A stretch of 64,000 nt of DNA, from contig NC_079913.1 in the NCBI RefSeq assembly GCF_024868665.1, positions 2,483,051-2,547,050 on the forward strand. Reading direction: 5' to 3'. Positions within the stretch are counted from its first letter, which is position 1; the number at the start of each line of letters is the position of its first letter. This DNA comes from Triplophysa rosa (taxonomy: Eukaryota; Chordata; Actinopteri; Cypriniformes; Nemacheilidae). A model generated the notes under the pieces. That model ran no database searches, was not told the DNA's origin, and saw nothing but the letters and a program-made list of their open reading frames with translations. The position numbers and the translations under genes are program-made. Shown one piece after another: positions 37,601 to 49,882 of the stretch.

Positions 37601-38530
37601 TTATAGCCATATTTCTGAAAAAGATCTTCAGCCTTCCTCTGATCTTCTTCAGAAAGTTCCACAGTCCATCGCTGGAACAGACGCGAGTTTGGAAACAGCT
37701 TCTTCACCGGTTGCTTCTCTGTTTTCACATTACGGTTTCTCTCTTCTGTAATTACGATTTTTTTTTTTATTAAAATGGTGATAGATTTACATAATAATAG
37801 TAACCAACATGTTACTCATAACTGTTTAAGTCAACAGCTTAGTTTGTGTAGGTCTTCCTTCAATAGCCTACAGCAGTGGCCAAAAGTGGAAAATCATTTT
37901 TTTCTTTTTTAAAACATTATTATTAAACATTTTTTAAGATGTATTAAAAATGTTGTATGTGTGTTGTGTAGTTGTGCTTGCAGAAGAATCTAAGAATTTT
38001 TGGCAAAAAAATGCACAAAGAGTAAATGTCTGTGGAGAATGGCAACAAAATATTAAATGAGGACCAACAAAATATTAATAACTTCAATGTAATCAATTTT
38101 GACCATATTCTTCATATTTTGATGGCTTAATCTAACCCGAAGGGGCATTAAAAGCTAGCATTAAAGGTACAATATACCCTCTTGTTCACCACTACTTAAT
38201 AGTCTTTTAAGTCCATCTTATCTTGTTACTTGAAAATAAGATCAATATACTGTTGTGCAGAATCTGACTGTTTGGAAAGTATGCGACACTTTAAACGAAT
38301 TCCAAATTTCACCAAACATACATTAGTTACTCACCTATGTTGTGTATCTGAGCCTCCAGTTTCTCCAGTTTGTTGAGAAGAAGATCATTGTGTAACGAGA
38401 GGTTCTGCTGGGCTTGATAAAGCTGCTTCTCTTGGGTTTGGAGGTTTCGTTTGACAGAGCTCACATAGAGAAACACTGCAGAGACAGCCAGAGCTGGAAA
38501 CAAACTCCTCAAACAGCTTATTCTCATCAT
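34685..38530 (-). CDS. galnt8: Polypeptide N-acetylgalactosaminyltransferase 8-like, copy C
   Basis: A complete 595-residue paralogue of copy A with the same eleven-exon structure: 38530-38335, 37745-37541, 37459-37293, 37089-36906, 36766-36569, 36481-36367, 36142-35957, 35519-35382, 35291-35196, 35110-34943 and 34819-34685. Catalytic motifs [22 protein letters not shown] and the three-part lectin domain are intact. Exons 3-8 look identical to copy A. Differences lie in exon 1 (the stem ends EAQIHNIG instead of EAQVHAMG), at the start of exon 9 (LHNDLK versus VQNDLQ) and in the last exon ([11 protein letters not shown] versus [11 protein letters not shown]). The first intron is unrelated in length to that of A. 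The pattern suggests that the middle of the gene was recently copied or converted. Confidence 0.93.
34922..37742. repeat. Recent segmental duplication, right copy
   Basis: Partner of 20008-22812. The diverged patch is about 35275-35365; there the sequence is closer to copy B in places (GCAGCTGTCCGTGA, GTTAAATTATAC). Outside it I noticed only scattered single-base differences, mostly near 37490-37550. Confidence 0.9.
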
Positions 38531-39940
38531 GAACTAAACATTTGTGATGTCGTGAAGGACAGCCTCGTTCTCCAGCAGTGATCTGATGATCTGATGAGCA
38601 ATGATCGGTCCTGCACTAGTGTACACAGCTTTTGTCAACAGCTTCACTAATATTTGCAAATTCATCCATGACTGGCTGACCCAATATTTAAATAAATAAA
38701 TGTACTACACGGTTTTATTACTGTTGTTGTAATAACAAATTATTCATGTTAAGACTGAAGGGAGGAGACCAGGACATTGAATCCTGTTAGGGCTTATGTT
38801 AAGCACTGGGTGGGGCTCTCAATTTTTCAACCTCACCAAAACATTCACCTGCTCCATTTGTACTACTCTTAGCACATTTTCTTATTGTATTATTCAATTA
38901 AAATGAGCTGCTATCACAGTGCCAACTCCTAAAGGAAATAAAAACAAGCAGGTTTATTGTTTTTTAGGACAATATGCTGGATTTTTGGCAGCAGGCCGAT
39001 CAGAATTCTTTAAAAAATGTATAGGACTTAAAATCTTGCTAAAACAAATACTCACTTGATTTATCTCAAGTTATTGGTCACCTCTGTTGTTAATAAAGTT
39101 TACTGTACATATGCAAAAATGTAGGTCCCAGGATATTGTCAAAAATAACTTCTTGGAGGCGTAAAATTCCTCCTTGGGTAAATTCATATTACACACAATA
39201 TACATAGGCTTAACCTTGATACAGATCTGAAAAACATAAACAAAGATCGAGTAGCATGTGACCTGTATTTACACTCTTTAAAAATGTTGGGTTGTTTTAA
39301 ACCCATAATTGGATCGAATATGGACATTTTCTCAGATAATCTCAAGTAATGGTTGGGTTTGACCATTATTTACTTAACCAAAGGTTGAAACAACACAGCA
39401 TTTAATGTTTGTAAACATATATATATAAACTTCTGGCCACTAGAGGGACACATCACACAAGCATATTTTATTGTAATTTATGCAAATACTTCATGGAAAA
39501 TACTACTACACACATGCAGCAATAAGTGTACACACTGTGTATAAACACAACTTTCCTCATATTTAAATGAACAGGAAAAGTGAGGTTACAACAAAAAAAA
39601 GAGGCATACTCATAGTTACTCATTTATTACTTAACATTCACTATAAAGACACTTAAAGGCATTCACTATAGAATAAAACTATGATTCTAAAAATGTTTGC
39701 ATGTTGCATGATTTTTAATGGTTGTCAAAAAAGTGCATTTTTACAAAGCTGAAAGAACACCAGACAAGAATACATTTAAAATATTAAAATTTACAGCAAA
39801 TAGAAAAAGGAATGAAATTCTTGTTAAAATTATTATAGTACTATAAATATTTTGAAAATTACTTTTTCCCACTGAGTTTTCATGAGCTATCCTCAAACTT
39901 CTGTGCGGTTTCCAAAAAAGTTTCTTCTAAATCAGTATGT
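38531..39940. other. Spacer between galnt8 C and rad51ap1
   Basis: Contains the galnt8 C promoter and the rad51ap1 3' UTR side. It is AT-rich, and no gene is recognised. Confidence 0.5.
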
Positions 39941-42177
39941 TCAATGAGCAGGGGCATTTGGGTGCAAAGGTTTGACTCGAGCCAAACGAGACAGTCCCAA
40001 GCGCAGGCCTTGTCCTGGAGAAGTGACAGGTGCGTTCTGGGTTTCACTGGGACTCCTGCCAACCAGACCTGGAGATGTAGTTCAAAATAAATTACCTACT
40101 ATACAAAAACAAACCTCTATGTTGTGTTGACCAGAGAGCACCACACTGGTAACAGAGCTTCAGTCTCACCAGGAGGATTCCACTTTGCCAGTCTGCCCCC
40201 TGCAGGACTGGAGCTGAGTGCTGGTTTAGACAGAGGTGGAGTTGTGGGTGTCTTCAGTCCAGACACAGAAGCAGCTGCACTCCCACTGATTGTTGAGCTG
40301 GAGGCTGTCAGAAAGGGTCAAGTGTTAGAAGACAATAGCAGATACACTTTTTTAACAGATTGAAAGACTCAGATGTCCAGAATTGTTAGTGGAAACTAAA
40401 GGTACCTGAGTTTTTAACTTTTGAGGCTTTTGCTGGCAGTTTCTCTTTCTTCTCCTTTTTCTGCTTTGCAGTCTGAGGGGTCTTTTTTTCTGTTTTTTGT
40501 CCCACCATCTTCACATTCTTCTTTGTTACTGTGAACGTCTCATCCTCGCTTTCATCTTCTTCAGTAAAGTTAGCGTCACTGTCAGAATCTACAACAGGAA
40601 CAACGTACATTAACATACAGTAATATACAATGGTCCAGTCCAGATACTTGGTACTCAGGTTACTTGGTGTGTTTTGCGGCTGATAGTCTTCATCTTCACT
40701 GTTCTTCAGCGGTTTTCTCTCCTGCTCTGACACCTTCCTCGGTTTAGAAACACTGGGAGGGGAGGTCTTCATATTGATGATCAGATTCAGCCCTTAAAAT
40801 ACAGACATCATTTTCAATGGTCAGTTTTGAGGAAATACTGTTCCCGAAGATTAAAAGTAAATCTAGCGTTACCTAAACTATTGCCATCGACGCTGCAGTT
40901 GGACAGCATAGGAGGAGAATCTGGTCGAAATTGATGCTCATCTGCAAAGTTGTTAAGGTTCAAAAGAACAAACTGAATCTGACAATAACTGGAATGACTA
41001 GATTCGTTCAGAATCATCAGAAATATGTGAAAAGATACAAACATTAACATCTTGAAATATTTAGTAAATAAAACAAAAAAATGACTAATCGTCACCTAAA
41101 CGGCTGTTAGCGTCATTGCAGTGTGTAAGAACAGGAGGTGGAGCTTCAGACCTGTTGTGCGCCTCTACAAAGTACAGAGAAAAATAAAAACTTAATAACA
41201 ACAGAGTTTTTCACAGAGTTTCTGAAGCCCAAGAACTCTATAATAGTGCATATGAGGATTCGATCAGACCTGCTTTGGTGGCAACTTCTCCTCCTGTTAC
41301 TGGAGAGTCCAGCAATGACAGCGTCAATGCCGCCTCTAAATCTCTTTCATAGAGTTTATCTTCCAGAGACACCCTGTAAAAATATCCATCAGTTTTTTAT
41401 ACTGATCTTATTATGCATTATGGAAACATCAGGGGAAAACATGTAAACCGTGTGAGCAATTTTTTTCTGTTTGCTGTAGTTAATAATTCTTAAATGTCGC
41501 TTATTAGTAACAAAATTAATAGTCATAGAAAGTAGTTTTTGTGACCTCTGAGTCTTCTGTTGTCCTGAACTGGTAAGATCAACAACTATACTTGAAGTCT
41601 TTGGGTTTCTTTCAGAATCAGGGTCTTTGGCGGTCGTTCGAGATTTTTTGGAAGGAGGTTTCACAGCAGCAAAATCCTCATCTGCCACATATAAATCGGG
41701 AAAATATCTGATTAGAAATACTGTCATCATATAATGTGTACCAACTCTAAATTGTACCATTAAGGAATTTAAAACGATTTCTCATGTCTACAGTAATAGT
41801 TTTCAGAAAAACATCACTAATGTCAAAACTATAAATTTGCATTTTAAAGTAATAAGCCATACACAAAGTAAATCCGATCTCACCGTCATCGTCTTGGAAG
41901 TCTGTGTAGGTGACCGATTTTATGCTTCTGATACAAGTTGAAAACATAACGAGTCAATTACATATTTAAAACTGTGATATGGAGGGCAGTGTTGTTTCCT
42001 GAAAATATCACATCCAGGTAACTTAACAACACCCTGCAAAAGCACACGGCACTAAAACACGACCTAAATGTGTACGTTACATTGTATTATATATATGCAT
42101 ATACACTGTACATTGTATATAAATATATGTACATTGTAGAACCTTATAATACTTACGAACCTGGACGGTCGATCCAT
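39941..42177 (-). CDS. rad51ap1: RAD51-associated protein 1
   Basis: RAD51AP1 binds RAD51 and DNA and stimulates D-loop formation in homologous recombination. Ten exons: 42177-42161, 41927-41884, 41681-41546, 41373-41270, 41164-41096, 40941-40873, 40792-40664, 40588-40406, 40304-40170 and 40068-39941; 337 residues (human about 335-352). It begins MDRPSRSIKSVTYTDF. DEDFAAVKPP, VVDLTSS (a possible SUMO-interaction motif), the DKLYERDLEAAL block and SNCSVDGNSL follow. There are acidic and Lys-rich stretches. The end GLRLGLSRLARVKPLHPNA is the conserved RAD51-binding tail. A longer open frame over the last exon (39880-40062) is in the wrong phase. The exon 1 donor must be the weak GTTCGT, four bases before a strong GTAAGT. 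Confidence 0.93.
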
Positions 42178-43972
42178 TCTGCATATCAGTCAAAGGGAAA
42201 ACACTTAACGTGCTATGATTACACAAACATGCACGGATTGTCTAAAATGTAATTTTACATTATAAACGTAGACATTAAAGTGGCATGTTTTGCCGCGAGC
42301 AGCTACAAATTCATTCAACCCGCCTGAAAACAAAACGAAGGAAGTCTGAATATAGATGTTTACGGTTCGTCAAAAGCGCAACTCTCATTGTGTCTTTATT
42401 TTAAAAGAAATTGGATTGGCTAAATAAAATGACAAAAAATGTTATACTTATATATATATTTATATTTATGAAAGGGGAAGCTTAAAGAAACAACTATGTC
42501 ACCTATAATTCTTTTTATGACCTTTAGTAAAAACATCGAATCTGCGGATGGGATTATAATGTACTCTGGGCCCCATGGGTACCGCTATTGGTACGTCACA
42601 CAGTTTTCTTTTATTTTTTCCGATGTTTTACATTTGTCTTATATACATGAATAACAATAGCAACAGATTTGCGCTACTTAACGAAAGGTTTTTTTGAAAA
42701 TTGTATTAAAATTCTATGGTTTTCTCCTCTACGAAAATCAGTTTATTTCAGTTTTTGTATTATTGTTAGTGTCTCATATTTTATATATAATGGTTTTCAC
42801 TGTTTCTACTTATATTTTACTATACGATAAATGTTGCTATGTTAAAATTTAGATACATAAAGTTATTTAGGCTAGTTCTCTGTTCTGCTCTTCTATCATA
42901 TTTTTTTTTACAATGAAACCATTTCTATGAAGGAATATTGAAGGTTTAAAATTTGGACAATAAAAAGTCTATTTTTATGTTTTTAACATGCTGCTTATAA
43001 ATAAACTACAAAATGTAGGCTACGGTTTCTGTTCACTTTAGGGCCTTTATATAGGCCTAGCAGGGTTACAGTGTAACTACTCCAAAAATAACCAGAATGT
43101 GGAAAAGTTTAGTGAGACCCATAGAGATTAATGGTGCTGATTGATTCTAAGGGTTCATTATCCACCTCTAATGACAGGACATTTGAGATTAGAGAGTCAA
43201 TGTTAAACCAAACCTTCATGAGTTTCCAGTGCACGCACACCAGGCCAAACACTAACAAATCATACAATATTGTGTGGAAATATACCAAAAATAATTTCTT
43301 TAAACAAATTAAAGAACACACATTTTCTTTAATCAATAAACAAACTTTTATTTATTTAAATCGTTGAGTAATATAACCGTTTTCCTGCACATCTTACACT
43401 TAAAGCAAATACCATAAATAGACATTTATGTCATTAAATAAATAAATACTTTTTGGTTGACAGGTGGTGTCCAGCACCAGACACAAATTCAGGATGGCAG
43501 GTGAAAAATAAATAATATAAAACACTTATTACATATACCTATTAATTTTAAGAGTAGGTGTCAATCTGTTCCAATACACCTGGCAGCAATTGAATGTGTC
43601 CCTGAAGACGCTGATTACATGATTCATGTGTGTTGAATTACCGGTTGGCTCAGCAGAACTCTAGGGAAAGAGTTGGACACATCTAATTTAGACAATCAAT
43701 CAGAATCGTTTTTTAATGTAGTCCATATTTGAAGATAGTCGCTCTAAAATGTATGGGCTTAAAAATAACCAACCCAGAGCTGCGTAAAAAACAGCACTTT
43801 TGATGCGTATTTCCATGATAGACATGACGGTTCGAAGTTCTTCGGGTTTTGGAATTTAAAAAACTCGTTTTCTCTGAACTGACTTACAAAAATACTTGTG
43901 CCACACTACATCATTTTGCTCTTCGACTTGCGCAAAGCAGCGTCGGGTGCGCAGTCACTCCATGAAGCACTT
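42178..43972. other. Spacer between rad51ap1 and fgf23
   Basis: rad51ap1 promoter side and probable fgf23 3' UTR. It has AT-rich runs. No gene or mobile element is recognised. Confidence 0.5.
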
Positions 43973-45068
43973 TCACCCGACAATTCCTGCGATTCGAGGG
44001 CTGCTGGGACTCATGTCCTGAACAAGGTCCCAAGGGTCATCATCTGAAGGGGAAACAAGGGTTTCTCTCGAGATGTTATGACCTTCCGATGGCTCAAAGT
44101 CAAAGTCTCCATCGTCCTCCTGGACCGCTCTGGAGTCTGAACCCTCGCCGCGCCGGAGCGCATTCAGCGGGTCAGATGGATTCACCTGTCGGTTTCTCCT
44201 CTCCCTGTGCTGCAGACGCTCCAGTGAAATGGTGTTCTTCTCTGATAGAAAGAGAGATGATTGAGGGAGATTTTGCCCTGCTGTGTACACCTGCTTCGCT
44301 CCATCCAAGTTAAGAAGTATATTGTTCTTGCTGGAATAGTAGACGTCGCGGTTGTTTTCCAACAGTTTGTGGTGAAAAAGACAGTCGTCCTTGTTGCAAA
44401 CTGTCTGTGAAGAAGAAACATCCATTTATTTACGGTAAGAAAGACTTACGACATTAGTGTTTATTTTACCATGCGTACACTGCTGCATTATTGACAACTA
44501 AATGATTTAGACAATAAAAAGTTTCAACCCGAGCTGCTGCTTAAGAAAAACATGACGCTTGTTAAAACCGATACTTACAGATGTGAAAATAGTGCCTCCT
44601 GCGTCCATACACATAAACCGGTTACTTTTCACCCCAAATATTGCCAGACGGTCTCTGGTCTCTGCTTTTAATAAAATGACACCTGTCGAATAAACAAATA
44701 AACATACATTTTTTTAATGTAATAAACTGGTGATGTTAAAATGCAACATAGAATTCAACATATTGGTGTTTTTATCTATTATATTTTTTTTATTGTGTCA
44801 TCATAGCCTACAAAAACTTGTACTCACTGTAGGAGCCCCGGTGTGTAGTTTTGCGCACGTGTCCGTTAGAGCTGATCTCCAAGTAGAAGTTGTTCAAATC
44901 AGAAGTGGTCTGAAGATGGATGAATCTCCGCGGGTTCCCCCAGTTGGAGCCGAGGAGAGGAGAAGGATTTGGAGCGGTATCCGCAGGTCTGAATCCCTGG
45001 AGAGCTGTGAGCCACAGAGCAAGGATGGAGGATTGCAGCATGGGCAGGTTAGAAAGTGCGCAACGCAT
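43973..45068 (-). CDS. fgf23: Fibroblast growth factor 23
   Basis: An endocrine FGF that lowers plasma phosphate and vitamin D through FGFR/Klotho. In fish it is made in the corpuscles of Stannius, from my knowledge of the family. Three exons (45068-44828, 44682-44579, 44404-43973) encode 258 residues (human 251). I chose the ATG giving MRCALSNLPMLQSS, which precedes a hydrophobic signal peptide. A second ATG nine codons later is an alternative. The core has PSPLLGSNWGNPRRFIHL, DLNNFYLEISSNGHV and SNRFMCMDAGG. A proprotein-convertase site RERR (residues 182-185, in HRERRNRQV) sits where mammalian FGF23 is cut at RHTR. The Ser-rich acidic C-terminal peptide ends RIAGIVG. The three-exon structure is typical of FGF genes. 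Confidence 0.95.
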
Positions 45069-46292
45069 CTCCACAGTGCGCAAAGTAACGACGCGTAAAA
45101 CCAGTTTGGGAAACTGAAGAAGTTGTGATGCGTAAAAGTTTGTGCGCACGGCTTTTTAAACTCACCCTGTGCCACTCCTCGGTTCCATCTTTTACGCAAC
45201 ACTCGGCCCCAGCGCCAGAGGATGTGAGGGGGCGGCCACATCTTCCACCTTCTGTTTATTATGATAAAATTGACCGGTAAAGCAACAATTTATTTATATC
45301 TTTGTCAGTTTTGCACAAGGTGTGAATTTCTGTTTCCAGACTTTTGTTATTTCCTAAGAGATTACGAAACGAACGTTAATAGAAAACCCTCTCTCAGCTC
45401 ATTACATTGTTATTTTGCATAGGCTATAAGAAAGGGTTTTTTACTCTCTAAATATTTATTTACTTAGGAGTTCCTGACATATAAAGCGAATTATCTATAT
45501 TTTCAATATATACATTGTCGCTCTCAACTACAGAGATATGAAATGAGAGTGGAATGATTACAATGAGATTTGGTACAAACTCAATTTTAACTTCTTCATC
45601 TTGTCCAGCAGAGGGCGCTTAGAGCTTGTTTTATCAAATTAAATTAATGCGCCTGTACGAAAGCACATGTTTGTGCGAAGCACAACATTTAAATGTTTTG
45701 CGTAATTTAAATGTAAACTGTTTAATGAAACTAAATAGATCAATCAACTGATAGTAAGTGAAATAAGGAATACTGCCCCACCAGGAGAACCTGTAAGATA
45801 CCTTAAACATAGTCTACATAAATGTATAATTTAAAATGACTGAAAATGGCCTACATTAGAGGTTCTCTCTTAAAAAAGTATGGTGTACAGAGAACTGAAA
45901 CACCGTGTCTACACCGGACGTGGCCCGATGCGACAAAAGACAATAAAACGCATTAGAACCGATTATCATTTAAAATTCTGTCCACACTGGATGCCGCGCG
46001 TCCGGTGTAGACTCAGTGAAAGGGTACCTATAGAGCTTCATCAGAGCTTAAATTTATTTTTGTGGAAGGTGGGGAGGTAGACATTAAAGAATGGTATTTG
46101 AAAAGTAATTCCTCTAATACTAAAGGGACACATTTCTAAAATGGGTGAGATAAAATTCTCCCCTACTAAACAAACACTAGTTTGCCAAAACAACATTCCA
46201 TATTTTAAATTCACTTTACAAATTTTAAAACTAATTGTTTACTTTAGAAAAAAACATGACAGTGAAAAAGTTTATGAATTAGTTGCAAGTAC
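45069..46292. other. Spacer between fgf23 and fgf6
   Basis: Contains the fgf23 promoter and an inverted-repeat element (45899-46022). No gene is seen. Confidence 0.5.
45899..46022. mobile_element. Short inverted-repeat element
   Basis: GTGTCTACACCGGACGTGG on the left pairs with CCGCGCGTCCGGTGTAGAC on the right, about 124 bp overall. It looks like a miniature DNA transposon; the family is not assigned. Confidence 0.65.
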
Positions 46293-49200
46293 TTTATTGA
46301 ACTGATTTAATTTGTATAAATAAGTGACATCCTAAATTATTTCTAAGAAATCAGTTCTGGGCACACTGTGACTCCAACCAGTCCTTGTTTTCACTACTTT
46401 GAGCAAAATGTAAAAGCGATACACACATGTAAAATAGAAGAAAAAAATAATCAAAAACAAAAAATAAACTTTTATTAACATCAGGAATAGGATTACACTG
46501 CTGTGCACAGCACATACGTAGAAAAAGAAAAGAAAAAAATCCCCCAAAATATGTGTTTGCATACATAACTACAACGTTTGATTTCAGACAAAAATGATCA
46601 TGCCCTGTTTCCTACTGTCACAATTTTTCCAAGAACTCATAAATAAGGCAGAGAGTGAGTGACATGTTCATAAAAGAAATGGACAGAACTACTCATCTCA
46701 GTGCACAACATTCAAACAAAGAGAAAACACATACAGTAGACACTCAAAAACCTGGACTCATGTGCTGCTAATTATGAGAAAGATAATTGTATTCAGCTTA
46801 TGAGTATAAGTAAATTAATAGAATGTATTTATTTCGCTATTTATCCAATTCATTTCATTTGTTCACCCTTAATCTTTGGTGGAAAAGGAACTATAAATAA
46901 ATACACCAGAAAAATCCAGACGTAACACTAAATGATTAATGACCACCCCACAGGCACAGAGGTCTTCCCTCCAACTGCAATGGAATCAGACACACCCCTT
47001 AAACACAAAGCCGTTGAAAAACAAAGGCTGCAATGCCCTCCCTGATTCCGACCATGACACCTAAAGCTGGCCATTTAATGAGCACATACGGTTTTCTCAT
47101 GAGCTTCTGGGTCCAGCGTGTACCAGGAAACTGGTGTCTATATTCTATGCCCAATAAACATTTTTACAGCTGTTGCTATAAATCCAAGCGACGTATATCA
47201 GCAGTTGAGGTGGCTCGGATTCCCAAATGTTCACGCACATCACTCATTCCTCACAGACTTTGATTGCTATCACAAACTGGACACGAGGTAATGAAACGGC
47301 TTATTTGGCTCCCTCCTCGCCTCTGTTTTTCTCCGTCATTAGTGCTCGGGATTTTATAACATAATCAGACATTTAAGTTACAGATTGGCCATGCATTATT
47401 GTACTTTTAGACTAGTTTTCCACATCCTTCCATTATGTAAAATTAGTGGTTCAATGATGTTTGTCACTATTCTAAGTGATTGTGGATGGATGTTAACATG
47501 TTTGGCACATTGTTTGGCATTGGGTTGATTACTGACAATTGGAAAGAAATTTGCAAATGTGAAGCAATGACAACCACAAACAAGCAGCATGCCAGGGACG
47601 ATTAAGTATTGCGTCAGTCCTGCAGTGGTCCCTCCTGATATATTCACTGCGCTAGAGGAAGGACCCAACCAAACAAAAGTTTCCTTTTTGCACAGTAGCT
47701 AGCATGCGTGGATACAAAAACGAAATCATAATTTCAACTATCGTGGAAATTTTGCGTATGGCTATGACCTTGGACGAATACCGGAAAGATCCCGACGCTA
47801 CAACTGGAATCTCAAGGCTCCTATGTGCGGTGGCTTTTACGGGACTATCTGTGTGAGGGAGATGTCACGAGCATGGCTCAGGTATTCCACCCCCCAGGAG
47901 CCACATACTTCAAACGGATTGAACAAACAAGCAGGCCGTGGTGACCCAGAAGTCTTTCTAAAATAGCATCATTCCTTTCCAGTTCCCTTTAAAGAAAAAG
48001 TGTCTCGGGGTAAACGTTTGGTGACAGGACTAGCGGACAAAGTCTGAAAATCATAAAAAACAGTGACAGGCCCTCAGTTTGGATGCCACACAGCATCTGC
48101 CCTGTAATTACATTTGCATAGAGCACCAGCGGATCCGGCAGAGCCGAGTTTCACTGCAGTGTCACTGCAGCAACAGGAGCGAGCCCGGGCACACCAACTG
48201 CCCCCTCTGCCAGGATTTATTCAAACACAGCCCAAAAATAAATAGATATATACTGCACGTATTCCCTTGAATCAGATGCCGTTCCATCATCGATGGCAGC
48301 TTGCAATCTGACGTTTAGCGACAGCTCCGTATTACTGAACTCTTTCAGTGCACAGACAGTATATACAGTATTTTCATTGCTTTACTTCTCCATTCGCAGC
48401 AAAGCTTAAAGCTTATTTTTCGAGTGCTCCTTTTCTTCAGGTCAGTCATAAGCAATAATATTGTATCTGTGGGCAAAATCTTTTTTTGTGTGTGTGCGCT
48501 TGCATCAATTGCCCTGTAGTTTTTTTCCCCCTGGCCTTTTCTGTTTTCTTTACAAAAAACGTATCCATTGCAAAACATAAAAACCACAAATAAAACAAAG
48601 CTTATATAGGAGGGAGAGATCTCCACTACAAAAGTTAAAGTTTCACCTCATTTCACTTTGGAGACAACAAATGATGCTAAACTACAGATCATACTACAGA
48701 CGTTGCAGGCTTTGGATGTGACTCTGGATTCGTATCCGTGAGTCACTCCGAAGTCCCGGACGAGCTCGAGGTGACACGGGCCGTTCTCTAATTTGAGAAA
48801 AGTAAACTAAAGCAGAGATGCACACCCCTCCCCCCCCCGCCCCTCTTCAGGGCCCTTGTGGGAGAGTCCCCGAGGGGCCGCGGCTAACATATCAGCCCTA
48901 TTTCTGATGCCCCGGGGCGTTCGGAGCAAAGGGGCGGCGTGTGGGAATGCCAAGGCACCTCAGCGCAACATGCAGCAAGAGAGATCTGCTTTCCTTTAAG
49001 TGCTCGCACAACCCCACAGCATGAGAAAAACAAGACAAAATATCTGTTCGAGATAAAAAATAAGATGCCGTGTCGGCTGATAAAAAAATGTGTAACTTCA
49101 TGCATCCTTTCAAACCATGTAGTGGTGCTTGAGGATTTATGAGCTTTTAGAATTGTCTGTATTTCTGCAAAAACATGACCTCAAACTTCATAACATTATG

Positions 49201-49882
49201 AAACGTAGACTAAGAGAACCCAATTAGATAAATGATGCAAATGTATTATACTTATACAAATTCATTATATTTATATTTTGTTGAAATGATCCGACAAAAA
49301 CAGCAACAAGCATCAGTAACTCTCCATGTTCTGTAGATTTTATCTTTAAATGAACTGCAAGTCCAAGAGGTTCACAATCCTTTTCTCTTTTAAATAAATA
49401 AATCAAATATAAATAAATCAAATATTTTTGTATCATTGTTTAATTGGGTTCTACTTCTACATTTAGGATTTGTGTAAATCTCCTTCTGTTTTGCCTTTGA
49501 AAATGCAAACAATTTAACAGCCTTCACAAACGTTCAAGCACCACCGTAGCTTTGAGGTAATAAAAAACGTAATTTCATGGTAAAAAGCCAAGTGGGTCTT
49601 CCACCATCCACCCAGAGCCTGTTCCATTCTTGGCAAGCACCTGACTACAGACAAGAAGGTGAAGGAACCTCCACATCCGTGATCAAAAAATATTGAAATA
49701 AAAGATTGAAGCAGTCATGAATAGCGTACTCAGGGACTCTAAAAAAAAAAGCTGACCTATTCAAATATACATATAAAAAATAATGAGTACTCTTATGGTG
49801 ATATTCTTGCAGTTCTTCGTATAGTCCGTCGTCACATCTCTCAAGAGATCAGTGCAAAGGAAGAATTATTGCGAGAGTCTGC
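46293..49882 (-). other. fgf6: Possible long fgf6 3' untranslated region
   Basis: Follows the fgf6 stop codon on the minus strand. It is mostly non-repetitive and without coding potential. A complement-strand AATAAA at 46293-46298 is the farthest good candidate signal; nearer ones exist. A C-rich tract lies at about 48829-48843. The extent is uncertain. Confidence 0.3.

Noticed and set aside
39880..40062. 60-codon frame as the rad51ap1 C-terminus
   Set aside because: Splicing from 40170 to 40068 puts the exon in another frame that yields the conserved GLSRLARVKPLHPNA tail.
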